Source: Xanthoparmelia taractica
Lineage: Eukaryota; Ascomycota; Lecanoromycetes; Lecanorales; Parmeliaceae
Direction of reading: 5' to 3'
Length of the DNA stretch: 64,000 nt
NCBI GenBank assembly: GCA_033085395.1
Contig: JANQBS010000006.1
Span: 186,001 to 250,000, forward strand
Part shown: piece by piece, positions 10,279 to 21,036 of the stretch
Position numbering within the stretch: the stretch's first letter is position 1
Layout: each line of letters begins with the position of its first letter
Notes under the pieces: generated by a model
What the model was told of the DNA's origin: nothing
The model's database searches: none
Seen by the model: the letters and a program-made list of their open reading frames with translations, nothing else
Position numbers and translations under genes: made by a program

Positions 10279-12255
10279 ATGGTACTCGCCAAATCCAAGA
10301 ACTCAGTGGGGCTGGGGAACAGCCTCATGAATGACCGTTTCGGTAGAGGCAAAGGCAGCGACCGCAAAAAGGTCTCGGCAGGTATTCACAGAACAGATCA
10401 AGAGGGACAGACTTATGTCACAAATGCGCCCAAAGAGGCATCATGGGTAAAAATGCGAAGTGTAACAGAGCAGGGTGCTCTCGACGAGTTTCTCAGCACC
10501 GCAGAGCTTGCTGGCACAGACTTTACCGCAGAGAAGATGAACAATGTGAAAATCATACATACTGATCAACGCAATCCATACCTGCTATCGGCAGCGGAGG
10601 AAAGATCAGCTATCATGAAACAAAACGCGAACAAGAATCGTTTAACTGTACCAAGGCGGCCGCCTTGGGACGAGACTACTACACCACAAGCGTTAGACCA
10701 GAAAGAGAGAGCGAGTCTGCTCGATTGGAGGAGAGGCCTTGCCGAGTTGCAAGAAAATGACGACCTTTTGATGACGCCCTTCGAGAGAAATCTAGAAGTG
10801 TGGAGACAGTTGTGGAGGGTTATTGAGAGATCAGATCTTATAGTGCAGATTGTGGACGCCAGGAACCCGTTGCTATTCCGGTCAGAAGATCTTGAAAAAT
10901 ACGTGAAGGAGGTCGATCCCAAGAAGAACAATCTACTGTTAGTCAATAAAGCGGACATGATGACTTTGCCGCAAAGAGAAGCTTGGGCGAAGTATTTCCA
11001 AAAAGTAGGGATCAATTACAAGTTTTTCTCGGCTGCGCTGGCGAAAGAGATCAACGAGGCCATGGACATAGACACAGAACTGGCCGAAAATGCTCCGGCG
11101 GTGCCAAACAACGATATCAAAAGTGTAGTAAATGGTGTGGGCGGCAAGCTCGCTAATGTGGCCGAGAAGCTGGATGTACAAGATGCAAAGGAGGACAGCG
11201 AGCAATGGGCAAATGAGGAAGACCACGATCATGACATGGACCAGCGAACCAGGATTCTGACCGTAGACGAACTGGAGGCTCTATTTCTAGAGCATGCTCC
11301 GGACCTCAAGGACACCAACCCAGAACATTCACGAAAGACGACAATTGGTCTCGTGGGCTACCCCAATGTTGGGAAGTCATCCACCATTAATGCACTGATC
11401 GGAGCGAAGAAGGTCTCTGTCTCATCGACTCCGGGTAGGACAAAGCACTTCCAGACCATACACCTCAGCTCGGAAGTCATACTATGCGATTGCCCTGGAC
11501 TTGTTTTTCCCAATTTTGCCACCACGAAAGCAGAGCTCGTCTGCAATGGCATCTTACCAATTGACCAGCTCCGGGAGTTTACGGGACCTGCCGGGCTCGT
11601 TGCCCAGCGCATCCCCCAGTCATTCTGCGAGGCTCTCTACGGCGTCAAAGTGCACACTCGACCGCTGGAAGAAGGCGGCACCGGAATACCAACGGCCGAG
11701 GAGATCCTGATCGCTTACGCTGTCGCTCGAGGATTTGCAAAGACAGGACAAGGACAGCCGGATGAATCGAGAGCTGCGCGCTACGTGCTCAAGGACTACG
11801 TAAGCGGCAAATTGTTATTCTGTCATCCACCTCCCAGTGATCCACCGATTGATCCGTATGAGTTCAATCGAGAACTGTATGACGTCGAGCATCTTCCCCA
11901 GAAACGACGGGCCATGTTGGCAACACATGAAGAAGCTTCAATCTCAGGCTCGGAAAATCCTTCGTTGATGGAGGATGCGGAGTTTGTTCCTGCAGTGCCA
12001 ATACAAGGCGAAAAATCCAATCGCCTTGATAAAAAGTTCTTCGGGCCTGGGCAAGGCAGTGCCGGACATTTGACTATGCCTTTCAATCATCAATATAGTG
12101 AGCATGGAAGAAGGCACCTGACGGGAAGGAAGCTGCAGACAATGACCGCATTGGAAAAGGATATTGATCCTGCAGAATTGAAGCTTCTGAACTCCAAGAA
12201 GCATGGCAACGCAGGGAAGAGGAAGCACAAGGCCTCACGAGCTGAAAGAGCGTGA
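10279..12255 (+). CDS. LSG1: Large-subunit GTPase LSG1
   Basis: Cytoplasmic circularly permuted GTPase that releases the export adaptor Nmd3 from pre-60S. One exon, 658 residues. The permuted motif order is visible: G4 NKAD near residue 224 (LLLVNKADMM), then G1 GYPNVGKSS near 358, the G2-region Thr in SSTPGRTKHFQT, and G3 DCPGLVFP. The N-terminus (KSKNSVGLGNSLMNDRFG) and the segment RNPLLFRSEDLEKYV are strongly Lsg1-like, and the C-terminus is Lys/Arg-rich (KHGNAGKRKHKASRAERA). An acidic linker (EEDHDHDMDQRT) lies between the G4 half and G1. It is divergent from LTV1, a 40S factor. Confidence 0.97.
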   Translation: MVLAKSKNSVGLGNSLMNDRFGRGKGSDRKKVSAGIHRTDQEGQTYVTNAPKEASWVKMRSVTEQGALDEFLSTAELAGTDFTAEKMNNVKIIHTDQRNPYLLSAAEERSAIMKQNANKNRLTVPRRPPWDETTTPQALDQKERASLLDWRRGLAELQENDDLLMTPFERNLEVWRQLWRVIERSDLIVQIVDARNPLLFRSEDLEKYVKEVDPKKNNLLLVNKADMMTLPQREAWAKYFQKVGINYKFFSAALAKEINEAMDIDTELAENAPAVPNNDIKSVVNGVGGKLANVAEKLDVQDAKEDSEQWANEEDHDHDMDQRTRILTVDELEALFLEHAPDLKDTNPEHSRKTTIGLVGYPNVGKSSTINALIGAKKVSVSSTPGRTKHFQTIHLSSEVILCDCPGLVFPNFATTKAELVCNGILPIDQLREFTGPAGLVAQRIPQSFCEALYGVKVHTRPLEEGGTGIPTAEEILIAYAVARGFAKTGQGQPDESRAARYVLKDYVSGKLLFCHPPPSDPPIDPYEFNRELYDVEHLPQKRRAMLATHEEASISGSENPSLMEDAEFVPAVPIQGEKSNRLDKKFFGPGQGSAGHLTMPFNHQYSEHGRRHLTGRKLQTMTALEKDIDPAELKLLNSKKHGNAGKRKHKASRAERA

Positions 12256-12545
12256 TCTTTGCTTTCGATATGGGTTCGGCATACTCCTTGACTGCATAGC
12301 ACTGGCGGACGTTCAAGTTCTCTATAGATATCTGCTCTCTGGATTCTTGCTACCAGTTCGAGATACCCCCAGATAGACCAGAATATTGAATACGCAAAGT
12401 TCCGAACTACTGTGTTGCAATTCCTACCTCTTGGCACTCGACGAAGAAGATAAGGTCGTAACGGACACAGTTGCTTAAATGGAGGATGCTACCGATCACC
12501 ATTGTCGTCGTAATTGTCTAAGTTTCCCACTCACAGCGCTCGAAA

Positions 12546-14871
12546 TCACACACTTCTACCCTTCACCTTCTGTGCCACGGCGCCCCTTCTCTCTACCAGC
12601 TCAACATCATCCCCAGTACCGCCCGCCGCTCTGCGCTCTTCTGCGCTGGCATCCTTCTCCGCAACGCCGCGGTCTCTGACGAGCGAGGCAGCGATGAACG
12701 ACACGCCGATGAGAGGGGCGTACATGATGAAAACGGAATGCATGCCGCTCATGTAAGCGTCCAGGACGAGCTGGTGCTGTGGTGAGGTGAGGTTGAGAGA
12801 CGGGAGCGCGTAGGCGGAGGAGGTTAGTTCGCTTATGGAGGAATGGGGAAGATGGCCAGTCAAGCGGGCTTTGAGGACGTTGTTAAGGATCGTGCCCGAA
12901 ACTGGAGGAGGCGTTAATCAGAAAGGGGGGCTTTGGAGGGAGACGTAAGGGAGAATTGGTCACAAGGCCCTTGGAGGAGGCAGTTGGGCAAGATGTGCAA
13001 AATTGAAACAAGGCACGAGGAGCGGGACACACCTGTCAAACCGACTGAACCACCATTGTACGCAAGAAGTTTCGAAGCGAGTTTATAACGGCTCGATCGG
13101 CGTTGCGGGAGTGAGCTAGGAGAGCTACCAGACTCGCTATCAAGACGTGAGTGACTTGAACATAAGGATACCTCTGCTTGGAAGGAGGGTTTGTTTCTCA
13201 AGCACAGTACAAGGGCACCTTACGTTGAAAGGCGAAGCCAATGCCAATACCTTGGACGAAACCAATCAGGCACACTGCGAAAATTGGGGTTGTCCGTGTA
13301 TAAAGAGTCTGCAATGACACGCCAATCGTCCAGACAAAATTGCCAGGGACGACGACGATATTATAACGTCCCGTTCTGGATATGATCTGTCCAGAAATGA
13401 TGGATCCAATTCCATGCGAGACGAGCATAGGGACGATCACGGCTCCAGAGATTATGGGCCCATATCCACGGACAGTTTGCAGATATAGTGGGACGTAGAA
13501 AAGGTTCGCCCAATAAACGACGCCTTGGAGAGTACCGTACGTCAAGATCAAGTTCGCTGAGACGTCGTTGGTGAAGAGACGCACTTTGAAAATCTAAGTC
13601 AATGACGCGGCTTGGCAAAAGTCTGGTTGCGGTGAAACTGCCAGAGCTTCGAAGCCATCGGAGAGTGGGTCGATTAGGATAGGAAAGGGAGGAAAACAAC
13701 CGACATACACGGCATTATTGGCAGTGGTGCAAAGCGCCACTCAATAAGGAGAAAGACTAGTATCAATGTGCCGCCAATTGCAAGCATGGCGATGACCAGC
13801 GAGCTCTGCCATGCGAAAGCTGCACCCCCAACAGAGATCGGCACCTGCCAGATATGATTAGCAGCGGGCACGATACACTTCTTCTATAGGTCGTGAGCAT
13901 CTTTTGATGTCAAACAGATCCTGGGAGCTTTTAGCTTACTAAAAGTAAGACCACAACGGCAATGCTAACGAGGAGTCCAGCCCAATCAATCATACTAAGC
14001 TTCGTCCATATGTTCCCTGAGACTGTGGATTTCGGTATGACAAGAGCGAGAAGCATCATGACACCAACAATGAAGGGCACGATGAACCATAGGCACCACT
14101 GCCACGAGGCTCTTTCCGTCACCGCTCCGCCGATGAGGGGGCCTATACCGTTACCGAGAGCCACCGACGCCCCTATAAACCCATTGTACTTGCCTCGCTC
14201 TTTAAGGGTAGTGATATCGCTGGCAATGATCATGACGAGTGCATTTCTGTTGAACTCCACAGAACGGGTTATTCACGGTCTCCATGTAAGATTTGATAAG
14301 AAAAGATTGACGCATACATCGTGCCACCACTAAGTCCACTCAGTGCTCGGAAAGCAAAAAGCATAGCTGGCGATTTTGAGAATCCTGCGATTAGATTTCC
14401 CACTGCAAGCATGCCCATGCACGTCAAAAGAAGCGGCTTCCGGCCAAAGATATCACTCAAGCGACCATTGAGCAATTGAACACTGGTACTGGCAATGAGG
14501 AAGCTGGCAGCCACCCATGAGATTGATGAGCCCAACCTCAGACTTGATCCGATTGCTGGTACAGCCGTGGAAACTGACGTTTGATCCAAGTATGAGATCA
14601 TCTGAGCGAGTGCAATGATAGGAAAGACAACCATGAGCTTCTTGTGGGGCAGCTTGCTGGACTGGTGGTCCTTGAATGTCTCGAGCGTAACTGGGCCAGG
14701 GTGCTCATCATTGGTGGGAGTCGCTGCGGTTACGGCAGGGTCCACGCTATTGTCAAGGTTGTAGGCAGGTGTTGATTGCGGATGCGTAGACGTAGGCACC
14801 AAGACGGCAGATCCGGCCATACTGTTGACGATAGCAAATGAGGGAATAGGAAAACTTCGGGCAGCTAGCAA
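12546..14871 (-). pseudogene. MFS transporter (DHA2-like) with an internal frameshift
   Basis: Drug/H+ antiporter-like major facilitator. Proposed exons are 14871-14318, 14246-13940, 13844-13709, 13583-13224, 13154-13033 and 12901-12546; ATG 14820 is an alternative start. The joins restore motifs: LDQTSVSTAVPAIGSSL, the motif-A loop GRLSDIFGRKPLL, GGT|INALVMIIASDI, IGPLIGGAVTERASWQW, MPLRLFTND, GSIISGQIISRTGRY. In exon 5 the frame reads LLAHSRNADRAV..NFLRTM and then meets TGA, while the expected continuation GGSVGLT|VSGTILNN is one base out of frame. A single base is missing near 13053-13055 (ATGGTGG where ATGGGTGG fits). Everything before and after is family-like, so the lesion is recent or a base-call error. 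Substrate unknown. About 500+ residues if intact. The join between 13224 and 13154 is the least certain. Confidence 0.75.
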
Positions 14872-16107
14872 GGGATATGAGAAACTAAGCGCAAAGAACA
14901 GGATGGAAATGAGGGATTTGACACCGCAGAATCTGGGAATATGGGGTGAGGGAGGGAGAGAGAGAGGGGGGGGGGGGGGAACTATCTCTATACACCGCCG
15001 ATGCTATGCATAAGATAGGCGAAAAGAATTTATCGCTGATATAGATTGATAATTAAGCCAGTCAAAGAGTGGTGAGTTTGGAGATACTATTGCTAAGATA
15101 AAGTATGGAAATAGAATATCTTGTACGTTATCTCGCATCTGTATTCTCGAGATGCTGCAGAGAATAGATACGACTTGGTGGTGACTGCTTCCGATTGCTT
15201 GGTAGCACGAGTAGTGAAAGGTGTGAAGGGGGGATTTGCAGTAGATGCAGGGTTTAGGGTTTACGAGGTATTAGCCCTTAACCCCCACTCGGAACTCGGG
15301 ACGCGGGAGAAGGCGCTTTACCTTACTTTTACTACAACGTCGAGTCAACTTCTTCACTAAGGTAAGTTATAGAAACCTGCGACGGGGGTTACAACAACAA
15401 CATGATATGGCCTTGATCAAGTGCAAAAGGGATTGGGATATTCCATTGAGTAGTCTTCTCTAAGTGATCTGCAAGAACTATCTCCAATGCGGACAGGCCC
15501 CCACCGTCAGTCCATGTCTAATTGCTTAAGTGCATCGCAAATGCAAGTACGATAAAAACCTCAAAAGATGATTGAATGATAGGTGAAGCCTCCAAGTGCA
15601 GTCTCGCTAAAGCCTACTCAGGTCGTAGTCCCACAAGGACGACAGGAGACCGGCCGTGGGGGAGCACGACATGAGTCACTCCGTGGGGCGACTGTCCACA
15701 AAGGCGTTAAAGAATACACAAGATGCCAAGTAACAATCTAAGTCAGGCATCATTTCCTCCGTAACCGCGCCGTACGGAAGTCCTAGCCGGGTTGGTTCCG
15801 TGATCAATCTTTTATTCGATGATTCCTGGGGCATGTGAGGTGGTGATCGCAACCACACCATAGCTTTGTCTCGAAAAAAGGCGTCGGTCTCACCGAAATT
15901 GAAGGTCGGTACCGAGAGGTTGACGTGTGCTTTGATCCATCTGGAAGGATCGTACAGAAATCTCTATGATGAAAAGGGAAATAGGATTGACTAGCCCGAG
16001 CTATCGCTCAGGTATAAAGTTGGACTGGATTCCCCACCTCCTTCCGACCAAAAGTGCGAGACCTCTAAAATCGATACACAAATCTATTGGACCTAAATCT
16101 TGATACC
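14872..16107. other. Intergenic, with long G run
   Basis: About 1.2 kb upstream of both flanking genes. It holds a GA-rich stretch ending in a run of about 14 G (14966-14979), a possible G-quadruplex or assembly-sensitive site. A short TTTAGGG-like phrase occurs near 15250, with CCCTTAACCCCC about 20 bp later, too short to be telomeric. No gene is supported. Confidence 0.5.
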
Positions 16108-17705
16108 ATGGCCCAATCAGAAACCCAGACAGAGGTTGCTATGCAGACTGCAGAACCATTGACAATCCCTATTCAAGTAGCTGCGCCCTCTCAGAGCACA
16201 GACTACTACATTCCTCTGCGGCTGTCCGGCGCCTTGGGCCACTTGGAGCAAAATGACCTGACACCTGTGCTCGGAACCCAGTTCGAAAACATCAGTTTGA
16301 CTGAGATCCTCCATTCACCAGTTTGCGATCAGATAATCAGAGACTTGGCCATCACCAGTGAGTTTCACCAAGGCAACCCTGTCGAGAGTGTCATTTTCTC
16401 GATCCAACACGAACCACTCGCCTTCACATTCATATTGCTGCATGGATGGACCCTATGTGTCCATGCTATTCATTCTGAGATTGACCAACGTACAGTCTCC
16501 CAGCGCGGCGTATGTGTCTTTCCTAAGCAAAAGCATCTAACAATCGAAGATCAAAAGCTACTTGCTCGCAAGCTAGGAGAGTTGACGTGCCGTCCTCATA
16601 CATCTAATTTGCATATTCACCCACTGTAAGCTACCAAAGCGCCTCACTCCTTGACCTGGGTCATCTTCAGCCATGATGATGACGACGGTCTACAGTAACC
16701 AGACAACTATGCGTGATGGCACAGTCGATGCGGAACTTACTACTCTAGCGAGGGATCCCGCGAAGAAGCTTGTGAATCACAGTGGCTTCTCCGGCGTGCA
16801 AATGTCAAGCAGCAGAGCCATGTTGATGGCTGGCATACTGACAGCTCGTATGAGGTCAGTTGTGCCCTTCACTTGAGGCTGAGTGCGAGCCTCTCGCTAT
16901 TATTCTGCGCTTTTTTAGGTCTCCCGTTGACGTTGCATTGTCGTGGAGAATATCCCCGCAGATTATACGTTGCTTCACATGAAGACGACTCCCAGAGCAG
17001 GCGGTTTGTCTCGCAATCGTGTTGATCTTGTCGACCAGCTGACACAGGACAGGTGACACTCTCTTCGCCTCCGCTTATGAGGTCTATGACTTACTCTCAG
17101 AACCATACGCGAAATTTCTGGAAGGCCTCACGGCAGAATTCGTACCCCATGGTCACCAAGCTTCCAACATTCAGGATCGCATGTGGAAGGGATCCCGCGG
17201 CTCGCCAGAAAATGTTGGAGCAGACCTACGCGCGACCCATCCTTGCATCCGCACCAATCCCATGACTGGCTGGAAGTATGTCTACGCCATGGGCCACCAT
17301 CAGAAAGAGTTCAATGGACTGGCGGACGTTGAGAGCAAGATGATTAAAGAGCACATTGAGCGTCTGGTCACCGAAAATCAGCATCTTCAGGTACATAGCG
17401 CCTTGGTCACAAGTTGTCGCTCATTGACAGAGCTGATTTCTTGATTTGCAGCTTCGGTACAAGTGGCATCCGGACGACCTTGTCGTCTGGGACAACAGAG
17501 CCACTTACCACATGGGTCTCCCTTTGCTTACGAAAAAAGCGGAAAAGTTGTCTGGCGTCTTTCTTTGATCTTCACTGACGATATCTAGTGCGCGACGTTC
17601 GACTACAACGCCAAGCGCGTTGGTAACCGGGTTTGTGGCATCGGCGAAAGACCCTACCTTGACTCCCGATCCTCAGGCCGAAGGTATGCCATAAGCTTGC
17701 AGTAA
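16108..17705 (+). pseudogene. TauD/TfdA-family dioxygenase, probably decayed
   Basis: Fe(II)/2-oxoglutarate dioxygenase of the fungal taurine/sulfonate type. Recognisable in order: YIPLRLSGALGHLEQNDLTPV; ITI|SQRG (intron 16358-16495); LTIEDQKLLARKLGELT; LHIHPL; DGWHTDSSYE with the metal-binding HxD; NIPADYTLLHMK (intron 16855-16948); RAG|GDTLFASAYEVYD (intron 17004-17052); RTNPMTGWKYVYAMGHH; WDNRATYH (intron 17391-17451); CATFDYN..GIGERPYLD. Two problems argue for decay. The junction after TYH at 17512 reads ATGGGT where a GT donor is needed to reach TGC at 17589. The segment 16630-16770 gives no clean join, with stops in the obvious frames. Usually conserved positions also differ (GVVFFR-type reads GVCVFPKQ; ELTGRP reads ELTCRP). 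Non-canonical splicing or sequence error are alternatives. Confidence 0.65.
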
Positions 17706-18520
17706 TTTACACGGTCAATCGTACCGGAAAGAGTAAAGTCGGGGATATCATGAGATCGGCACTATGGCGAGACGAGGGAAATTACGGTAGAATGACAATG
17801 ATACTGAGAACCGTGACGGCTATGTGTTAATTCACAATCGCTTTAGATGAAATCACTCGTTGAACCTTTTCTATTGATAAAAGACAAACATATATGAAGT
17901 ACTTTTGCCGAGAACGCTTCGGTTCTACAAATAGCATCTGGCAAATCTGTTCCTCGACGACCCAAATATGTCAGTCATATTGTCCACGTTGCTGTTTGCC
18001 AAGCCTCGAATGATGCTTCAAGGCCAAGAAAAGAAAAGGAATCATCTAGGTAGTGTACTAGTAGACCCTTTGCCCCTTGGGCATAAACATTTCCAAAAAC
18101 AACTGACCCTAAGGTAACTGGAGTCGAACGCACGTTCTGCGTTCTGGGTGATAGCTCCTCGGCGACGAGATAAGAATACTATCTTAAAGAAATATCTAAG
18201 GTTCTTAAAATCTACTTTGACGATGTTACCAGATCTATGGTCGAGCCGTAAGGTACGCGGAATTAGATATATTCTGGTTAGGTACTAATCGCACAGGATG
18301 AGTAGTGCGTGTGTGAAGACTTTATCGCAGCGCCAAGCATTCGCCCGGATTTTGAATATGCTAGACTCGGCAATGCCGAGGCAAGTGTATACTTGTCTGT
18401 GGGGTTGAATTATATCCCGGCCGCAGCATGGCAAGGGTGCCGGAACCCAGGTTGTGCTCTGTCTCATGTACGACATTCCTCATTTTTTCATTTCAACTAC
18501 ACTCATTCCCATAAGCAGCC
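17706..18520. other. Intergenic region
   Basis: Spacer between the dioxygenase remnant and the acyl-CoA dehydrogenase. Near 18130 a GTTCGACTCC-like phrase on the minus strand resembles a tRNA T-loop, but flanking bases do not form the stem. No gene is supported. Confidence 0.45.
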
Positions 18521-20073
18521 ATGTCGAAGAGTGATTTCAGCCAGAATCTGCTTGCTAGCAGCGGCAAGCCTCAGACGGCTGCGGAGAAGATCCCCATCAT
18601 CGCCCGAGGCGCTGTCAGTGATCGCGCAAAGGAGACTCTCAATTTGGTACTTTTTCAACCTGCCACTTGAAATGCTGTCAATTGCTCATCGCCATACCGC
18701 AGGTAGAAAAGTTCGTCGAGGAAGAATGCGTCCCAGCAGACGTACTCTACCACGCACAGCTCGGGGAAGGCGAGAAGAGATGGAGCACATACCCGCCCAT
18801 AATTGATGAACTGAAAGCAAAGGCGAAGAAAGCTGGACTGTGGAACCTGTTCCTGCCGAAGAACCACTTCAAGGAGGGAGCAGGCTTCTCAAATTTGGAG
18901 TATGGCTTGATGGCAGAATATATGGGGAAGTGCAGGACGGCTTCTGAAGTACGAAACCGCTATCAGAAGACTATGAACCTTTTGATATTGAGATTCTATC
19001 CAGGCGACCAATTGTGCGGCACCAGATACTGGCAACATGGAGGTTCTGGCGAAATACGGCAACGAGGCTCAAAAGCGGCAATGGCTCACCCCACTGTTAA
19101 ACGGCGATATCAGATCGGCTTTCCTCATGACCGAGCCAGATGTTGCATCTAGCGATGCTACGAACATCACATTGTCTATGACGAAGCAGGGTAATGATTA
19201 CATCTTGAATGGCTCGGTACGACCTTGGCGTTCCACGAAGCTGCTAGCAATCACTAACCGATGTCACAGAAATGGTGGAGCAGCGGTGCCGGCGACCCAC
19301 GATGCAAAATATACATAGTCATGGGCAAAAGCGATCCCAACAACTCAAACGTATACAAGCAGCAGTCCGTCATACTTGTCCCAGCAGGTACCAAGGGTGT
19401 GACTGTCAAGCGAGTACTGTCCGTCTACGGCTACGACGATGCTCCTCATGGCCACGCCCAAATTACCTTTGAGAATGTCCGCGTACCTGCGTCAAACATG
19501 GTTCTCGGTGAAGGCCGCGGCTTCGAAATCATCCAAGGTCGTCTTGGCCCCGGCCGTATTCACCACGCCATGCGCTCCATTGGCGCTGCAGAGAAAGCTT
19601 TGGACTGGATGATTGCGCGCGTGAACGACCCGACCAAGAAGCCGTTTGGCAAATTACTCTCTGAGCACGGCGTCATGCTTGAGTGGATAGCTAAATCCCG
19701 CCTTGAGATCGACGCCGCCCGCCTGATTGTGCTCAACGCCGCCATGAAGATTGATGAAAAAGACGCAAAGTATGCTCTCAAAGAGATCGCGGAGGCCAAG
19801 ATCATGGTGCCTCAAATGGCATTGACGGTGATCGACCGGGCTGTTCAGAGTTACGGAGGTGCGGGTGTGTGTCAGGATACGCCGCTAGCAAATATGTGGG
19901 CGCAAATTAGGACATTGAGAATTGCGGACGGGCCAGATGAGGTGCATCTACAGCAGATGGGGAAGAATGAGAATAAGAGGAGTGCGGAGGTCAGAGGGAA
20001 GTTGGATAGGCAAAAGCAGATGGGGGAGAGGCTGTTGAGGGAGAAAGGGGTGCAGCAGAAGTCAAAGTTGTAG
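18521..20073 (+). CDS. Acyl-CoA dehydrogenase (ACAD10/11-like) ending in SKL
   Basis: FAD-dependent alpha,beta-dehydrogenation of acyl-CoA. Four exons: 18521-18646, 18703-18948, 19004-19216, 19270-20073. All boundaries fall between codons, giving 462 residues. Motifs: ATNCAAPDTGNMEVL, SAFLMTEPDVASSDATN (flavin region), KWWSSGAGDPRC, YGYDDAPHGHAQITFENV, and RLGPGRIHHAMR, which is characteristic of the ACAD10/11 subgroup. Near the C-terminus are VQSYGGAGVCQDTPLANMW and RIADGPDEVHL. The last three residues are Ser-Lys-Leu, a canonical type-1 peroxisomal targeting signal, so a peroxisomal location is inferred. There is no kinase-like APH domain, unlike animal ACAD11. The ATG chosen is preceded by GCAGCC. 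Confidence 0.92.
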
Positions 20074-20485
20074 ATGGTGAATCTGGATTCAGGAAAAGGC
20101 GCCATAATATTACGATGTGTGTAGCATGTGAAAAGGGCATCAATAATATTACTTTTTTCCAGTGACCTTGAGTTTCTGCAGCTTAACACGTGCTGTATTT
20201 TTAGCGGAGAAGGAGACTTTCACAAAGCAAAAAGGAGACGACTTCCTCCGCAAAGGTTGCCCCTCACAACCGCCCCAAGTAAATAAGGTACTCCAAAGCA
20301 TCCCTCACTCGACCTCAATCCCACACACACGCACCTCAATCACACCCACACTCCCCAGCAAATCCAACATACCCACCACAACCCTTTTCCTCCTCAAACC
20401 CTCAACCCCCTAAATTCCTCCACCCACCAACAAAACACCTTCCCCTCACAACCCCACCCCACCCCACCCCACTCCATCCTCCAAA
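20074..20485. other. Intergenic / SPO12 5' leader, pyrimidine-rich
   Basis: The 250 bp before the SPO12-like ATG are rich in CACACC, CAACCC and CCCCA, ending in four CCCCA units (20449-20470). Pyrimidine-rich leaders of this type are common before highly expressed fungal genes. No gene is seen. Confidence 0.5.
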
Positions 20486-21036
20486 ATGTCCGCCTCCTCC
20501 CCCCCCTCGCATTCTACAACCCAACCCCTCGCCGCCCGCGACATCAACACCTCCGCCCCCTCACCTTCAAAGATCAAAGCCGCGGAGCAGACGTCAAACT
20601 CTATGGAGATGGAGATGGAGAAGGAGAAGGAGGCCGGCAGCAAGCCGAAGAGCATGGAGTATCACCGGCAGGTGCTGCAGAGTCGGTTGGATGAGGATAA
20701 GTGAGTCGTGTTTGCTAGCTAGCCTGTCTGCCGTTCTATGCTATGCATGCATTTATCTATGGGATTTCGAGCGAGGAAGGGAGGGTGTGAGGCAAATGGG
20801 TGGGTATAAAGTGAGATGAGATGAGATGGGCCAGGTACTGTACTGGACTGTGCTGTACCGGACTAGCCTGCATTAATCTGATTAATCGGTGGAGAGCAAA
20901 AGACAGTAATGACAGATAAAAACCAACTCACGCGTCTTACAGAGCCAAACAAATCTACGTCTCACCCTCCGACACGATAATGAGTCCCTGCACAGCCAAG
21001 CTCTCCGCGTACAAGAGCAAGCAGTTTGGGAAGTGA
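20486..21036 (+). CDS. Spo12-family protein
   Basis: Small nuclear regulator of mitotic exit in yeasts (FEAR network). Two exons, 20486-20700 and 20943-21036, joined across a 242-bp intron (GTGAGT..TTACAG), give 102 residues. The defining Spo12 motif is encoded in exon 2: YVSPSDTIMSPCTAKLSAYK, followed by SKQFGK and the stop. The N-terminal half is Ser/Pro-rich and carries a Met-Glu/Lys-Glu repeat (SMEMEMEKEKEAG). The split across a long intron means ORF scans show only the uninformative N-terminus. The CDK-type sites Ser-Pro within the motif fit known phospho-regulation of the family. Confidence 0.88.

Noticed and set aside
15240..15300. Telomere-like TTTAGGG/CCCTTAA bases
   Set aside because: Only about two degenerate units; not a repeat array and the surrounding genes are ordinary.
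18100..18190. tRNA-like phrase (GTTCGACTCC) on the minus strand
   Set aside because: Flanking bases do not pair into a T-stem, and no acceptor or D-arm could be placed.
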